From assembly GCF_026625725.1 (NCBI RefSeq), contig NZ_CP113060.1:1680001-1744000 (forward strand): a DNA stretch of 64,000 nt, in the 5' to 3' direction. Of the stretch, positions 8,893 through 17,818 are shown in pieces. The translations under genes were made by a program, and so were the position numbers. The stretch comes from Pseudomonas sp. SL4(2022). GTDB taxonomy: Bacteria; Pseudomonadota; Gammaproteobacteria; Pseudomonadales; Pseudomonadaceae. Position 1 is the stretch's first letter. The number at the start of each line of letters is the position of its first letter. Under the pieces are notes generated by a model, which was not told the origin of the DNA, did not search any database, and worked only from the letters and a program-made list of their open reading frames with translations.

Positions 8893-9223
8893 CGCCACCC
8901 TGTACTCACTGTTGGCCCTGCTGCTGGCGGTGCTGGGCTTTGCCTGGCTCGCCCTGGCCATGCCCAACCATTGGCGTCAGGTGCATCACGGCGTGCAACA
9001 GACGGCGTCACGGCAAGTCGCCCTACGCAGCGGCGCCAGTCTGATGCTCGGGCTGTCATTGCTGTGCAGCCTGGCGGGCGATGCGCCGGCCATGGCCATC
9101 CTGCTGTGGCTGATGCTGCTGGGCGTTGCCACGCTGCTCGTCGCCCTGACCTTGAGCTGGCGCGCGCAATGGCTGGCCCGGCTCTGGCCGGCGCGCCCTC
9201 AGGCGGAGCGGTCCGCCGACTGA
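8885..9223 (+). CDS. DUF3325-like small membrane protein
   Basis: A 112-residue hydrophobic protein with helices at about 5-25, 50-65 and 68-92 and an Arg-rich C-terminus. It is the last gene of the iron locus and overlaps the PepSY gene by eight bases. Proteins of this size and place are called DUF3325 in pseudomonad iron loci. The role is unknown. Its 3' end overlaps the convergent phosphatase gene by 25 bases. Confidence 0.75.
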   Translation: MSDATLYSLLALLLAVLGFAWLALAMPNHWRQVHHGVQQTASRQVALRSGASLMLGLSLLCSLAGDAPAMAILLWLMLLGVATLLVALTLSWRAQWLARLWPARPQAERSAD

Positions 9224-11229
9224 GTTGCTGCGCGGCGGGCAGGCGCGGTGCTCGGTGCGTTATCACGGTCATCGACAAACGCTACCGCGGGCGAGCCATC
9301 GGCACTCAGCTGGTAGACCGCACAGGGCTGGCCGTTGTCGTTGAACCACACCTGACCGAGCCCCGCCCCATTCCACAGGCGTTCGCCGGCCTTGCTGCGC
9401 GAGGGGATGCGCGGTTTGACCTGCATGCGCCGGCGCGTGGTCAGCCAGTTGAGCGGCGACCACGGCGCGTAGAGCCAGCGGTTGAGGCGGTCGAACCAGT
9501 CGAGCAGGCGCGGCGGGAATTCGTTTTTCAGGCCGCTGCTGGTGATCTGCCAAAGCTTCGGCCCGCGCTTGCGCTGGCGAATCAGCACCTCGTAGACAAA
9601 CGAATAATGCACATCGCCGGAGAGAATCACGTAGTTACCCGGCGTGCGCGAGTGGCGGAAGATGTTCAGCATCACCTGCGCCGCGCCCCGGTGGGCCATC
9701 CAGTTCTCGGCATCGACCATCAGCGGATGACCGGCCCAGCTGAAGACCTTCTGGATGGTCTCGATCAGCTTGACGCCGAACATTGGCGCGGGGGAAACAA
9801 TGATCGCCGACGTCTGGTCGAGCAGCGCCTGCTGCAGTTCGCACAGCGCTTCCCAATCCAGCAGACCGGACGGCCGCTTGAGGTTGCGCTCGCTGCGCCA
9901 GCGCCGGGTGCGGGTGTCCAGCACCACCAGCGCCGGGCTGCTCGGCAGGACGAATTGCCACTGGTGAAAGCTCAGCAAGGTGTCGATCAGCGCATCCTGC
10001 GGCTGACTGTCCATGTGGTTGGCAGCATCGCGGCCCTCGGTCATCGCACGGATCATCTGCAGCGGCTTGGCGAATACATCCGGGTTATTGCCCCAGCCCT
10101 GGCACAGCAGGTAGGCGATCAGCGCATTGCCGATGATGCGTTTGGAAAACGGGTGGCCGTAGGCGGTTTCTTCCCACTGTGCGGAGAGGTTCCAGTCATC
10201 GGTGATGTCGTGGTCATCGAAGATCATCAGCGTCGGCAAATGGGCGAGGGCACGGGCGACCTGGCCCAGGCCGCCGCGAAAGGCTTCGATACGCCCACGC
10301 TCGACCTGATAACGCGGCACTTCCTCGGCGCTGAGTGCCGGCATTTCCGCATCCAGCAAGGTCCAGGGCAGCGGCGACCAGACCAGCAGGTACATGGCCA
10401 ACACTTCGGCGCAGGTCACCAGGTGGTTGTCGGCGCTGCTGCTGGTGAACACCGGTTTTTCCACGCCGCCGAAGAAGCGCTCACGCAGGGTTTCGTTGCT
10501 CTTCAGCGCCGGCAGCAGCTCGGCGCGCTGGTAGTAGCTGGCGGGGTGCTGGTACAGCGCCGTGCTTTCATCGACCACCGCACCTTGCAAATGCTCGCCA
10601 AACAAACCCAGGCGCTCAATCACCTGATGAATCGCCCGCAGCAGCGGCCCGCTGACATCATCGGCGTAGATCTGATCGCCACTCATCAGCAGCAAGGCCG
10701 GGCGCTGCTCGGCGGCATGCGCTTCGGCCAGCAGACGGTCAGCGCAGAGCAGGCCATCGGCCGCCGGGTGATGCGGCTTGCGGCAAGAGCCGTGCAGCAG
10801 ATGATCCAGCTGCGCGCGCAGCACAAAATTGGCCTGGGTCGCGCCGTCGTACAGCAAGTGCGGCGCCCAGTCGGCAATACCCAGCGCGGCCAGACCCGGC
10901 TGTTCGATCAGCAGGTCGTAATCAATCTGCATATCGCAGGGCAGCGGCGCTTCCAGCTTGAAGTCAATCAGGTGGATAAACGCCTGCTCGCCAATCTGGA
11001 TAACCTGGCAGCTTTCACCGTGCAGCGGCAAGCGCTGTGGCTCGGCTGCATCACCATGACTCAGCTGCAGGGTAAGGGTCAGCGGCCGGCTGCCAACCAG
11101 CCAGAGCACCAGGCGCTGCGCTTCCATGCGGCGCAGCAGCGGACCGGCCAACACCGGGGGCAGGTCAGCGTGGGCGGCAGTGGGGGTAACAGCGGTTATC
11201 GGCATCGGTACATCGGGCTCTGGTGGCAT
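9199..11229 (-). CDS. PhoD-like metallophosphatase (alkaline phosphatase D family)
   Basis: A 676-residue protein of the calcineurin-like phosphoesterase superfamily, PhoD branch. Metal-ligand motifs are visible in order: LLMSGDQIYADD (about residue 180), MIFDDHDITDDWN (about 335) and ILSGDVHYSF (about 545). The C-terminal tail (WLTTRRRMQVKPRIPSR) is characteristic of the larger, cytoplasmic-looking PhoD-like proteins. There is no obvious signal peptide, unlike classical secreted PhoD. The substrate is unknown; phosphodiesters or phosphomonoesters are possible. It converges on the iron locus and overlaps its last gene at the 3' end. Nothing in the sequence shows phosphate regulation. Confidence 0.85.
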   Translation of the reverse strand: MPPEPDVPMPITAVTPTAAHADLPPVLAGPLLRRMEAQRLVLWLVGSRPLTLTLQLSHGDAAEPQRLPLHGESCQVIQIGEQAFIHLIDFKLEAPLPCDMQIDYDLLIEQPGLAALGIADWAPHLLYDGATQANFVLRAQLDHLLHGSCRKPHHPAADGLLCADRLLAEAHAAEQRPALLLMSGDQIYADDVSGPLLRAIHQVIERLGLFGEHLQGAVVDESTALYQHPASYYQRAELLPALKSNETLRERFFGGVEKPVFTSSSADNHLVTCAEVLAMYLLVWSPLPWTLLDAEMPALSAEEVPRYQVERGRIEAFRGGLGQVARALAHLPTLMIFDDHDITDDWNLSAQWEETAYGHPFSKRIIGNALIAYLLCQGWGNNPDVFAKPLQMIRAMTEGRDAANHMDSQPQDALIDTLLSFHQWQFVLPSSPALVVLDTRTRRWRSERNLKRPSGLLDWEALCELQQALLDQTSAIIVSPAPMFGVKLIETIQKVFSWAGHPLMVDAENWMAHRGAAQVMLNIFRHSRTPGNYVILSGDVHYSFVYEVLIRQRKRGPKLWQITSSGLKNEFPPRLLDWFDRLNRWLYAPWSPLNWLTTRRRMQVKPRIPSRSKAGERLWNGAGLGQVWFNDNGQPCAVYQLSADGSPAVAFVDDRDNAPSTAPARRAATQSADRSA

Positions 11230-11297
11230 GCAGTCGGCAATAGAGCGCCATTCTGCGCCACAGGTTCAGTCTTTGCAGCCTGCCCGGCCGGTTTGGC

Positions 11298-11993
11298 TCA
11301 CTGCGCCGCCTGACGCAAGCGTGGCAGATCGAGGAGTTCGATCTCGCCATAGGTCAGGCGCAGAATGCCCTGAGCCTCCAGCTCCTTGAGGATCTGGTTG
11401 GTGGTCTGCCGGGAGATCGCCAGCATCAGCGCCAGCTGTTCCTGCGGCAGGTGCAGCACGCGGCGCGGCTCGCCCTCGCCATAGTTTTCCGCGATCAGCA
11501 GCAGCCGCCGGGCCAGGCGCGGGGCGGCGGGCAGCAGGCTCATCTCTTCCAGGGCGATAAACGCCAGGCGCAGTTTGTGGCTCATCAGCAGGGCGAAATC
11601 ACGCCAGTACTGCGGCTGCTGTTCAAGCAGCGCCAGCAGCCGCGCCTGCGGCACCAGCAACAAAGTGGCGGGGCCTTCGGCAAAGGCATCGTGGGTGCGT
11701 GGCTGGCCATCGAACAGGGAAATCTCGCCAAACCAGTAGGGCGGCTCAACCAGGGTCAGCAGCGCTTCCTTGCCGGTGGCGCTGACCGCACCGATGCGCA
11801 TGCCACCCTCGACCACGGCATACAAGCCACAGGGTTTGTCGCCCCGGCGAAACAGCACCTGACCGGGCGCCAGTTGCTGCACCTGAGCAGCCGCCAGCAG
11901 CGCCTCCTGCAATGCAGCGGGCAGGGCGCTGAACCAGTGGCCCTGACGCAAACGTGCCTGATAGCGGTGCTCGCTGTTCATCAACGGTTCCAA
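11298..11993 (-). CDS. Crp/Fnr-family transcriptional regulator
   Basis: A 231-residue regulator. The cyclic-nucleotide-binding beta-roll is at about 20-140 (PGQVLFRRGDKPCGLYAVVEGGMRIGAV, YWFGEISLFDGQPRTHDAFA). The dimer helix follows and then the C-terminal winged helix-turn-helix at about 175-220 (LPQEQLALMLAISRQTTNQILKELEAQGILRL). It lacks the N-terminal cysteine cluster of FNR, so oxygen sensing through an iron-sulfur cluster is unlikely. An alternative start (MNSEHRY) lies at 11981. It is divergent from the Mpo1-like gene across about 80 bases, so it may control that gene; no clear Crp/Fnr box is visible there. Confidence 0.88.
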   Translation of the reverse strand: MEPLMNSEHRYQARLRQGHWFSALPAALQEALLAAAQVQQLAPGQVLFRRGDKPCGLYAVVEGGMRIGAVSATGKEALLTLVEPPYWFGEISLFDGQPRTHDAFAEGPATLLLVPQARLLALLEQQPQYWRDFALLMSHKLRLAFIALEEMSLLPAAPRLARRLLLIAENYGEGEPRRVLHLPQEQLALMLAISRQTTNQILKELEAQGILRLTYGEIELLDLPRLRQAAQ

Positions 11994-12073
11994 GCGGTTT
12001 GTCGGCTAGCTGACAGAGCGCTGCGTGGGCGTGGGTTCATGCTGGCCACCTGTCTTGCATGAGGAAAATAATA

Positions 12074-12598
12074 ATGAAAACCCTGGTTGATCATCTGGCT
12101 CAATACGCGGCCTATCACCGCGACCAACGCAATATTCTCAGCCACTTTATCGGTATTCCACTGATCGTTGTGGCGGTGGCCGTGCTGTTGTCACGCCCCG
12201 GCTTCGAGCTGCTCGGCCTGTGGCTGTCTCCAGCCCTGCTGGTGGCTCTGGCGGCAGGGGTATTTTATCTGCGCCTGGACCTGCGCTTCGGCCTGCTGAT
12301 GGCACTGCTGCTGGGGCTCAGCCTGTGGGCGGCGGCGGGCCTGGCGGTGCAATCGACGGCGGTATGGCTGAGCAGCGGCATCGGTCTGTTCGTGATCGGC
12401 TGGATCATCCAGTTTGTCGGCCACTACTACGAAGGGCGCAAACCGGCGTTTGTCGATGACGTGATGGGCCTGGTGATCGGCCCCCTGTTCGTCGCCGCTG
12501 AAGCGGCCTTCCTGCTGGGCCTGCGCAAAGAGGTCGAACAGGCCATCGTCGAACGCGCCGGGCCGACCTGTATTCGCGAGAAGAAAGCCACTGCTTGA
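12074..12598 (+). CDS. Mpo1-like membrane protein (DUF962 / YGL010w family)
   Basis: A 174-residue integral membrane protein. It starts with DHLAQYAAYHRDQRNILSHFIGIPLI and has a later WIIQFVGHYYEGRKPAF. The paired histidine motifs HRDQRN..H and GHYYEGRKPA are the conserved features of the Mpo1/DUF962 family, whose yeast member is an iron-dependent dioxygenase in 2-hydroxy fatty acid alpha-oxidation. Four to five hydrophobic helices lie between them. The ATG at 12074 has GAGGA at a normal distance; the ATG at 12059 lacks this. The substrate in this bacterium is inferred only from the family. Confidence 0.82.
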   Translation: MKTLVDHLAQYAAYHRDQRNILSHFIGIPLIVVAVAVLLSRPGFELLGLWLSPALLVALAAGVFYLRLDLRFGLLMALLLGLSLWAAAGLAVQSTAVWLSSGIGLFVIGWIIQFVGHYYEGRKPAFVDDVMGLVIGPLFVAAEAAFLLGLRKEVEQAIVERAGPTCIREKKATA

Positions 12599-12605
12599 AA
12601 CTGCT

Positions 12606-12624
12606 AGGCCGCCATCGGCGGCCT
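12606..12624. terminator. Hairpin after the Mpo1-like gene
   Basis: AGGCCGCC-ATC-GGCGGCCT is a perfect eight-base-pair stem with a three-base loop, eight bases after the stop codon. It has no T-run, so it may be a weak or factor-assisted terminator, or an RNA-stabilising hairpin. Confidence 0.45.
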
Positions 12625-12695
12625 GCTAGACCGATCCGGATCTCACGAGCTAGAGCGAGACAAGGCGCTACGTTAGTAACAGCCTTCGACTGGTC

Positions 12696-12840
12696 AAAAT
12701 GGCCGAGGGCGCGGAGTTTACGACTGTAAATGAGCAGTACTCGTTTCACTCGCCCTTCGGGTCGCGCTAAAGCGCGTTAGCCGCAAGGGCTTTCCGAGGC
12801 CATTTTTAACGCAGTATCGCCGACGCGCAGCAGATCGAAG
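12696..12840. repeat. Intergenic repeat, copy A
   Basis: This non-coding element shares with 19293-19434 the core GCGGAGTTTACGA, GTAAATGAGCA, and a right part with AACGCAG then GCGCAGCAG. The core forms a small hairpin (TTTAC-GACT-GTAAA, 12717-12730). It is bracketed by a perfect nine-base inverted repeat, AAAATGGCC at 12696-12704 and GGCCATTTT at 12798-12806. It lies between the Mpo1-like gene and the end of the secreted-protein gene. Confidence 0.6.
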
Positions 12841-12846
12841 ACGGAC

Positions 12847-13590
12847 TTAGTACATCGCCATCCATTGCGTGGTCAGCGACCGTGTATGGCGATACACGGT
12901 GATCGGCGCAAACGGTCGGCCCGAGGCGCTCTGCAGAGCGCTGCTCTGGCTGTTGAGGTCAACCAACGCAGCCTTGAGATAATCCCAGCGGGTTTTCAGC
13001 TTGCCGATCTGCGGGTCGGCCTTGCCATCTAGCGCGGCCAGTTGCTCATCCACCGACGGCACAATCTTGCGCTCATCCTGGCCGAGGTACGTGTCCGGCT
13101 GTTCGCGCGCCGTTTCAAAATTGCCGAAGTACGCACGGCTGAGGTACTGCACCGAGAGGTATTCGAGCTTGGCAGACAGTTCGCTTTCACCCGGCCCTGC
13201 CAGCTTGCGGGTTTCCTCGAGCACGCCGAGCAGGGCCTTGCTGAGGTCCTCGGGGTAGCGCCAGGGCATGTCATCTTCACTCGGACCGAAGGCCACACCA
13301 CGACGAATCTGCACCACCAGTTCCTGATGGGCGCTGCGCAGCGCATCGCTGCTTTGCGGCAGGCTCTGCACCGCAGCGGCCAGGGCCTGCAGATCAGATT
13401 CCAGGGCGTCCTGGTGTTTCTTTTGGAAACCCTCTCCGCGTAACAGCATCAGGCTGCTGGTGACCCGGCTGGCCTGCACCTGAACCTGTTCATGCGGGGT
13501 TATAGCCTGGGCAAAGGCCAACGGCGAGAGGCTGGTCAACAACCCGATAACCGCGAGCAATAGCGAGCGAGACAGCGTTGTAGAACGCAT
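12847..13590 (-). CDS. Secreted protein of unknown function
   Basis: A 247-residue protein with a clear Sec signal peptide (positively charged MRSTTLSRS, hydrophobic LLLAVIGLLTSLSPLAFA, cleavage probably after AFAQA). The mature part is mostly alpha-helical, without cysteines or a recognisable catalytic motif. It contains a helical stretch at about 35-110 and a WRYPEDL segment. It is likely periplasmic. I do not recognise a named family. It stands alone between the repeat element and a regulator gene; the AAGGAG ribosome site before 13590 supports the start. Confidence 0.7.
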   Translation of the reverse strand: MRSTTLSRSLLLAVIGLLTSLSPLAFAQAITPHEQVQVQASRVTSSLMLLRGEGFQKKHQDALESDLQALAAAVQSLPQSSDALRSAHQELVVQIRRGVAFGPSEDDMPWRYPEDLSKALLGVLEETRKLAGPGESELSAKLEYLSVQYLSRAYFGNFETAREQPDTYLGQDERKIVPSVDEQLAALDGKADPQIGKLKTRWDYLKAALVDLNSQSSALQSASGRPFAPITVYRHTRSLTTQWMAMY

Positions 13591-13692
13591 ACGAGGTGTG
13601 CTCCTTATTATTGTTGTGAGCAGTGCTGAACCAGGTCAGCTTATACAAGCGCGTGCCACAGGGTACTGCACTGAATGCTGGAGAAAAGTAGC

Positions 13693-14511
13693 CTAAAGAG
13701 TGATTTCGTCGGAAAGATGCGTCGATTCAGCCAAGTCACGCAGGTACTGCGCGCTAAAGGCATCGGCCGGAAAGAAGGTTTCCAGCGCCAGTTCCGCCAG
13801 GGTGATGTCGTTGGCGGTGCCAAATACCGTGGTGGTGCCGATCAGGCTGACCACACCCTGCTCGCTGGCAAACTGCAGCGGCATCAGCACCGTGTCGCTG
13901 TCAAAGTGCGCGGACGCCACAGGCCCCGGGTAGGCGTTCAGCTCATCCCACAGTGCCTGCAACTGAGCATCGCCGCTGGCCTGAATATCGCGCTGCAAAC
14001 GCGCCAGCAGGTAGGCGCGCCACGGCCCCAGGTTGACGATACGCGGGGCCAACCCGCCCGGGTGCAGGCTCAGGCGCATGACGTTGATCGGCGGCGTCAG
14101 CAGCTCGGGGGCAATGCCTTGCAGAAAGGGCGCGAGGGCGCTGTTGGCCGCCAGCAGATTCCAGTGGCGGTCGATGGTCAGTGCCGGGTAGGGCTCGTGG
14201 GCCTTGAGCAACAGGTCGATGGCGCTGCGCGCGGCCGCCATGGCTGGCTCGGAAAGCTCACGCTGAGTGAACAGCGGCGCATAGCCGGCGGCGCTAAGCA
14301 GGCGATTGCGTTCGCGCAGCGGAATCTCCAGCTGCTCGGCGAGCAATAGCAGCATCTCGCGGCTGGGCTGGGCGCGCCCGGTTTCGACGAAACTCAGGTG
14401 GCGAGTGGAAATGTCGGCCTCGCAAGCGAGGTCGAGCTGGCTAAGACGACGATGTTGGCGCCACTGGCGCAGCAGAGCGCCGACGGGCTGGATTTGGCTG
14501 TTCATGGGCAT
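13693..14511 (-). CDS. XRE-family regulator with MmyB-like ligand-binding domain
   Basis: A 272-residue regulator. The N-terminal helix-turn-helix is at about residues 10-65 (LLRQWRQHRRLSQLDLACEADISTRHLSFVETGRAQPSREMLLLLAEQL). The MmyB-like domain, related to PAS and proposed to bind fatty acids, fills about 110-265 (PALTIDRHWNLLAANSALAPFL, NVMRLSLHPGGLAPRIVNL). Such regulators usually control a neighbouring divergent gene, here the small membrane protein at 14631. A second possible start (MNSQIQ) is two codons downstream. Confidence 0.88.
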   Translation of the reverse strand: MPMNSQIQPVGALLRQWRQHRRLSQLDLACEADISTRHLSFVETGRAQPSREMLLLLAEQLEIPLRERNRLLSAAGYAPLFTQRELSEPAMAAARSAIDLLLKAHEPYPALTIDRHWNLLAANSALAPFLQGIAPELLTPPINVMRLSLHPGGLAPRIVNLGPWRAYLLARLQRDIQASGDAQLQALWDELNAYPGPVASAHFDSDTVLMPLQFASEQGVVSLIGTTTVFGTANDITLAELALETFFPADAFSAQYLRDLAESTHLSDEITL

Positions 14512-14630
14512 CGACGATAGACCAGCGAGGTCATTGCAGCCATTACCTGCGAGGTAATCGACACCGCGCGCGGATCGGCGAAATCTAAGGGCAAGCCGCC
14601 ATTTCGACGGTTCTTTACGGAGATTTCGCC

Positions 14631-15062
14631 ATGACTACCTTGCACCCTTCGCTGTTACTGCGCCGTGCCCTGCTCGCCGATGGTCTGGTCGGCGTGATCA
14701 CCACGGCGCAACTCCTGCTGCTGGCTGACGGGCTCAGCAGCCTGTTGGCCCTGCCGGGTGAATTCCTCTTCGGCGTCGGCGTGGTACTGATTCCGCTGGT
14801 GGCCTTTCTGCTCTGGCTGTCGCGCCGTGAAAGCATGGCGCGGGCAGCGGTCTACACGGTGATCGGCCTGAATGCGCTATGGGTGGTGCTCAGCCTGCTG
14901 GTGCTGCTCAGCGGCTGGTTCACGCCGAACGTGCTGGGCTACGCCTTCGTGATCGTCCAGGCTGTTGTGGTACTGGTGTTTATCGAGTTGGAGTGGCTGG
15001 GCCTGAAGCGCTCGCAGGTCATCCCCGGCGCGTTTGCCCTGGCATCAGTGAGTGCTCAGTAA
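14631..15062 (+). CDS. Small integral membrane protein of unknown function
   Basis: A 143-residue protein with four predicted membrane helices (about 15-35, 42-62, 72-95 and 100-122), each separated by short loops. ACGGAGA precedes the ATG. It is divergent from the MmyB-type regulator and is the best candidate target of it. Its 3' end overlaps the end of modC by 18 bases on the opposite strand. No catalytic motif is visible. Confidence 0.72.
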   Translation: MTTLHPSLLLRRALLADGLVGVITTAQLLLLADGLSSLLALPGEFLFGVGVVLIPLVAFLLWLSRRESMARAAVYTVIGLNALWVVLSLLVLLSGWFTPNVLGYAFVIVQAVVVLVFIELEWLGLKRSQVIPGAFALASVSAQ

Positions 15063-16187
15063 CGACACCGACTTGACCTGCGCCCATAGCAACTGCTCGC
15101 GCTGGATCTGCAGGCGATCGAAGGAGTATCGGGTGATACGGGCGATCAGTTGCTCGCCGCCCACTTGCACGCGCACCAGTACATGGGCTTGTTCGGCGAC
15201 GTTGATCCAGTCCACTACCCGCGCCGGCAACAGGTTAAGCACGCTGCTGTCCTCGGCCTGTTGCAGGCTCAGGCTGACATCGCGCGCCTTGACCTTGATG
15301 CGCACCGACTGGCCCAGTGGCAACGGCCCGTGAGGCAGACGCAGGTTGATCGGGCTGTCTGGCAATTGCAGGTAGAGCAACCCGTAGGCCTGATCATGGG
15401 CGGTGACCACACTGTCGACCACCGCTTCGGCATCGTCCTCGAAGACAAACGGCAGGTCGGCGCGCAAAAGCGTTTCCTTTAGCGGGCCACTGGCGCTGAC
15501 CTGGCCGTCTTCTAGCAGCACCAGGTGATCCGCCAAGCGCGCCACTTCATCCGGCGAATGGCTGACGTAGACAATCGGAATCTCCAGCTCCTGATGCAGG
15601 CGCTCCAGATAGGGCAGCACCTCTTGTTTGCGCTTGAGGTCGAGGGACGCCAGCGGCTCATCCAGCAGCAGCAGACGCGGGCTGGTCAGCAGGGCGCGGG
15701 CAATGCCGACGCGTTGCTGCTCGCCACCGGACAGCTTGCCCGGCAAGCGTTCCAGCAGATGCTCTATACCGAGCAGTTCCACCGCCTGCTCCAGGGCAAT
15801 CCGCCGCTGCGCAGCGGGGATGCGTTTCAGCCCGTACTGCAGATTACGCCGTACCGTGAGGTGGGCAAACAGGTTGGCATCCTGAAACACATAACCCACG
15901 GCGCGCTGATGTGCCGGGACGAAAATGCCCTGGACGCTGTCCTGCCAGAGTTCGCCGTTGACCTGCAGGTAGCCTGCGCTCGGCTGATCCAGCCCGGCAA
16001 AGCAACGCAGACAACTGGTCTTGCCCGAGCCGGAATGGCCGAACAGGGCGCTAACGCCGCGCCCCGGCAGGTTGAGCTCAACATCCAGGCGAAAGCCCAC
16101 ATGCTCAACCTTGAAGCGCGCCTTGATTGCTCCCGGCTCAGCGACTGAGCGAATCACCGGATTGCGCCGCGCCAAGGGCCAGATCAT
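15045..16187 (-). CDS. modC: Molybdate ABC transporter ATP-binding protein
   Basis: The ATPase of the molybdate importer, 380 residues. The N-terminal ATPase has Walker A GHSGSGKT at about residue 49, signature [16 protein letters not shown] at about 150, Walker [13 protein letters not shown] at about 170 and the switch histidine in VYVSHS. The C-terminal half (about 300-380) is the molybdate-binding (MOP/TOBE) domain that lets the transporter sense cytoplasmic molybdate. The start ATG overlaps the modB stop as ATGA, so the two are translationally coupled. The N-terminus has about 20 residues more than typical ModC before the first beta strand. Confidence 0.95.
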   Translation of the reverse strand: MIWPLARRNPVIRSVAEPGAIKARFKVEHVGFRLDVELNLPGRGVSALFGHSGSGKTSCLRCFAGLDQPSAGYLQVNGELWQDSVQGIFVPAHQRAVGYVFQDANLFAHLTVRRNLQYGLKRIPAAQRRIALEQAVELLGIEHLLERLPGKLSGGEQQRVGIARALLTSPRLLLLDEPLASLDLKRKQEVLPYLERLHQELEIPIVYVSHSPDEVARLADHLVLLEDGQVSASGPLKETLLRADLPFVFEDDAEAVVDSVVTAHDQAYGLLYLQLPDSPINLRLPHGPLPLGQSVRIKVKARDVSLSLQQAEDSSVLNLLPARVVDWINVAEQAHVLVRVQVGGEQLIARITRYSFDRLQIQREQLLWAQVKSVSLLSTH

Positions 16188-16879
16188 TGCCACACCCGCG
16201 AACTGCTGCGCCCGCTGCTTCGACCAGAATAGAGCGCCAGCAGCACGATAAAGGAGAACAGCACCATGCCAGCCGCCAGCCAGTGGGCCTGGGCGTACTC
16301 CATGGTTTCCACATGGTTGTAGATCTGCACCGACGCCACCTGGGTCTTGCCGGGAATATTGCCGCCAATCATCAGCACCACACCGAACTCGCCCACGGTA
16401 TGGGCAAAACCGAGAATCGCCGCCGTGATAAAACCCGGCTTGGCCAGCGGCAGCACCACTGTAAAAAATGCATCCCATGGGCCCGCACGCAGCGTCGCTG
16501 CGGCCTCCAACGGCCCACGGCCAATGGCCTCGAAGGCGTTCTGCAGCGGCTGCACAACAAAGGGCAGGGAATAGAACACCGAGCCGATCACCAGCCCCGT
16601 GAAGGTAAAGGTCAGGGTGCCGAGGCCGAGGCTCTGAGTCAGCTGCCCGATAAAACCGTGTGGGCCCATGCTCACCAGCAGGTAGAAACCGATCACCGTC
16701 GGCGGCAGCACCAGCGGCAGGGCGACGATGGCACCAATCGGCTGCTTCCAGCGCGATCCCGTGCGCGCCAGCCACCAGGCAATCGGTGTACCGATCAGCA
16801 GCAACAACAGGGTGGTCAGCGATGCCAGCTCAAGCGTCAGCAGGACCGCAGCGAGATCGGCTTTAGTCAGTGGCATCAC
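16184..16879 (-). CDS. modB: Molybdate ABC transporter permease
   Basis: The membrane channel of the molybdate importer, 231 residues with five to six helices. The cytoplasmic coupling segment is visible as RTLG-like [39 protein letters not shown] at about residues 130-170, which contains the EAA loop that docks on Mod[20 protein letters not shown] is typical of ModB. It follows modA by nine bases and overlaps modC. Confidence 0.95.
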   Translation of the reverse strand: MMPLTKADLAAVLLTLELASLTTLLLLLIGTPIAWWLARTGSRWKQPIGAIVALPLVLPPTVIGFYLLVSMGPHGFIGQLTQSLGLGTLTFTFTGLVIGSVFYSLPFVVQPLQNAFEAIGRGPLEAAATLRAGPWDAFFTVVLPLAKPGFITAAILGFAHTVGEFGVVLMIGGNIPGKTQVASVQIYNHVETMEYAQAHWLAAGMVLFSFIVLLALYSGRSSGRSSSRVWQ

Positions 16880-16888
16880 AACCGCCTT

Positions 16889-17683
<795 letters not shown>

Positions 17684-17690
17684 TCAGCAT

Positions 17691-17714
17691 CGCTATATAC
17701 GAAAAGACATAGCG
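17691..17714. promoter_or_regulatory. ModE-type operator upstream of modA
   Basis: A 24-base imperfect palindrome with outer arms CGCTAT and ATAGCG. Size and arms match the known E. coli ModE site, which also spans 24 bases with CG-T-TAT arms. It lies about 45 bases before the modA start. This implies repression of modABC when molybdate is sufficient. No modE gene is in the window. Confidence 0.7.
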
Positions 17715-17818
17715 CTTAAGCCGTTCATACGAGCCAGGCAAGTGCACTGCGATCGTCAAGTAGGGGAGATGGGCATCCTTGAAGAATCAGACCCGTAAGT
17801 CAAGTTTTCAAAATCACA

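Noticed and set aside
8971..11313. A 780-codon open frame on the plus strand
   Set aside because: It is antisense to the PhoD-like gene, whose motifs are intact. The translation is low in complexity (Gln/Arg/Ala-rich) and matches no family; it reflects high GC codon bias.
12606..12624. The perfect 8-bp hairpin as an intrinsic terminator of certain function
   Set aside because: It lacks a T-run on either strand, so it is listed only as a low-confidence terminator.
15045..16775. A 576-residue ModB-ModC fusion
   Set aside because: The extra N-terminal part is the out-of-frame shadow of modB. modB itself is intact and ends with ATGA overlapping the modC start.
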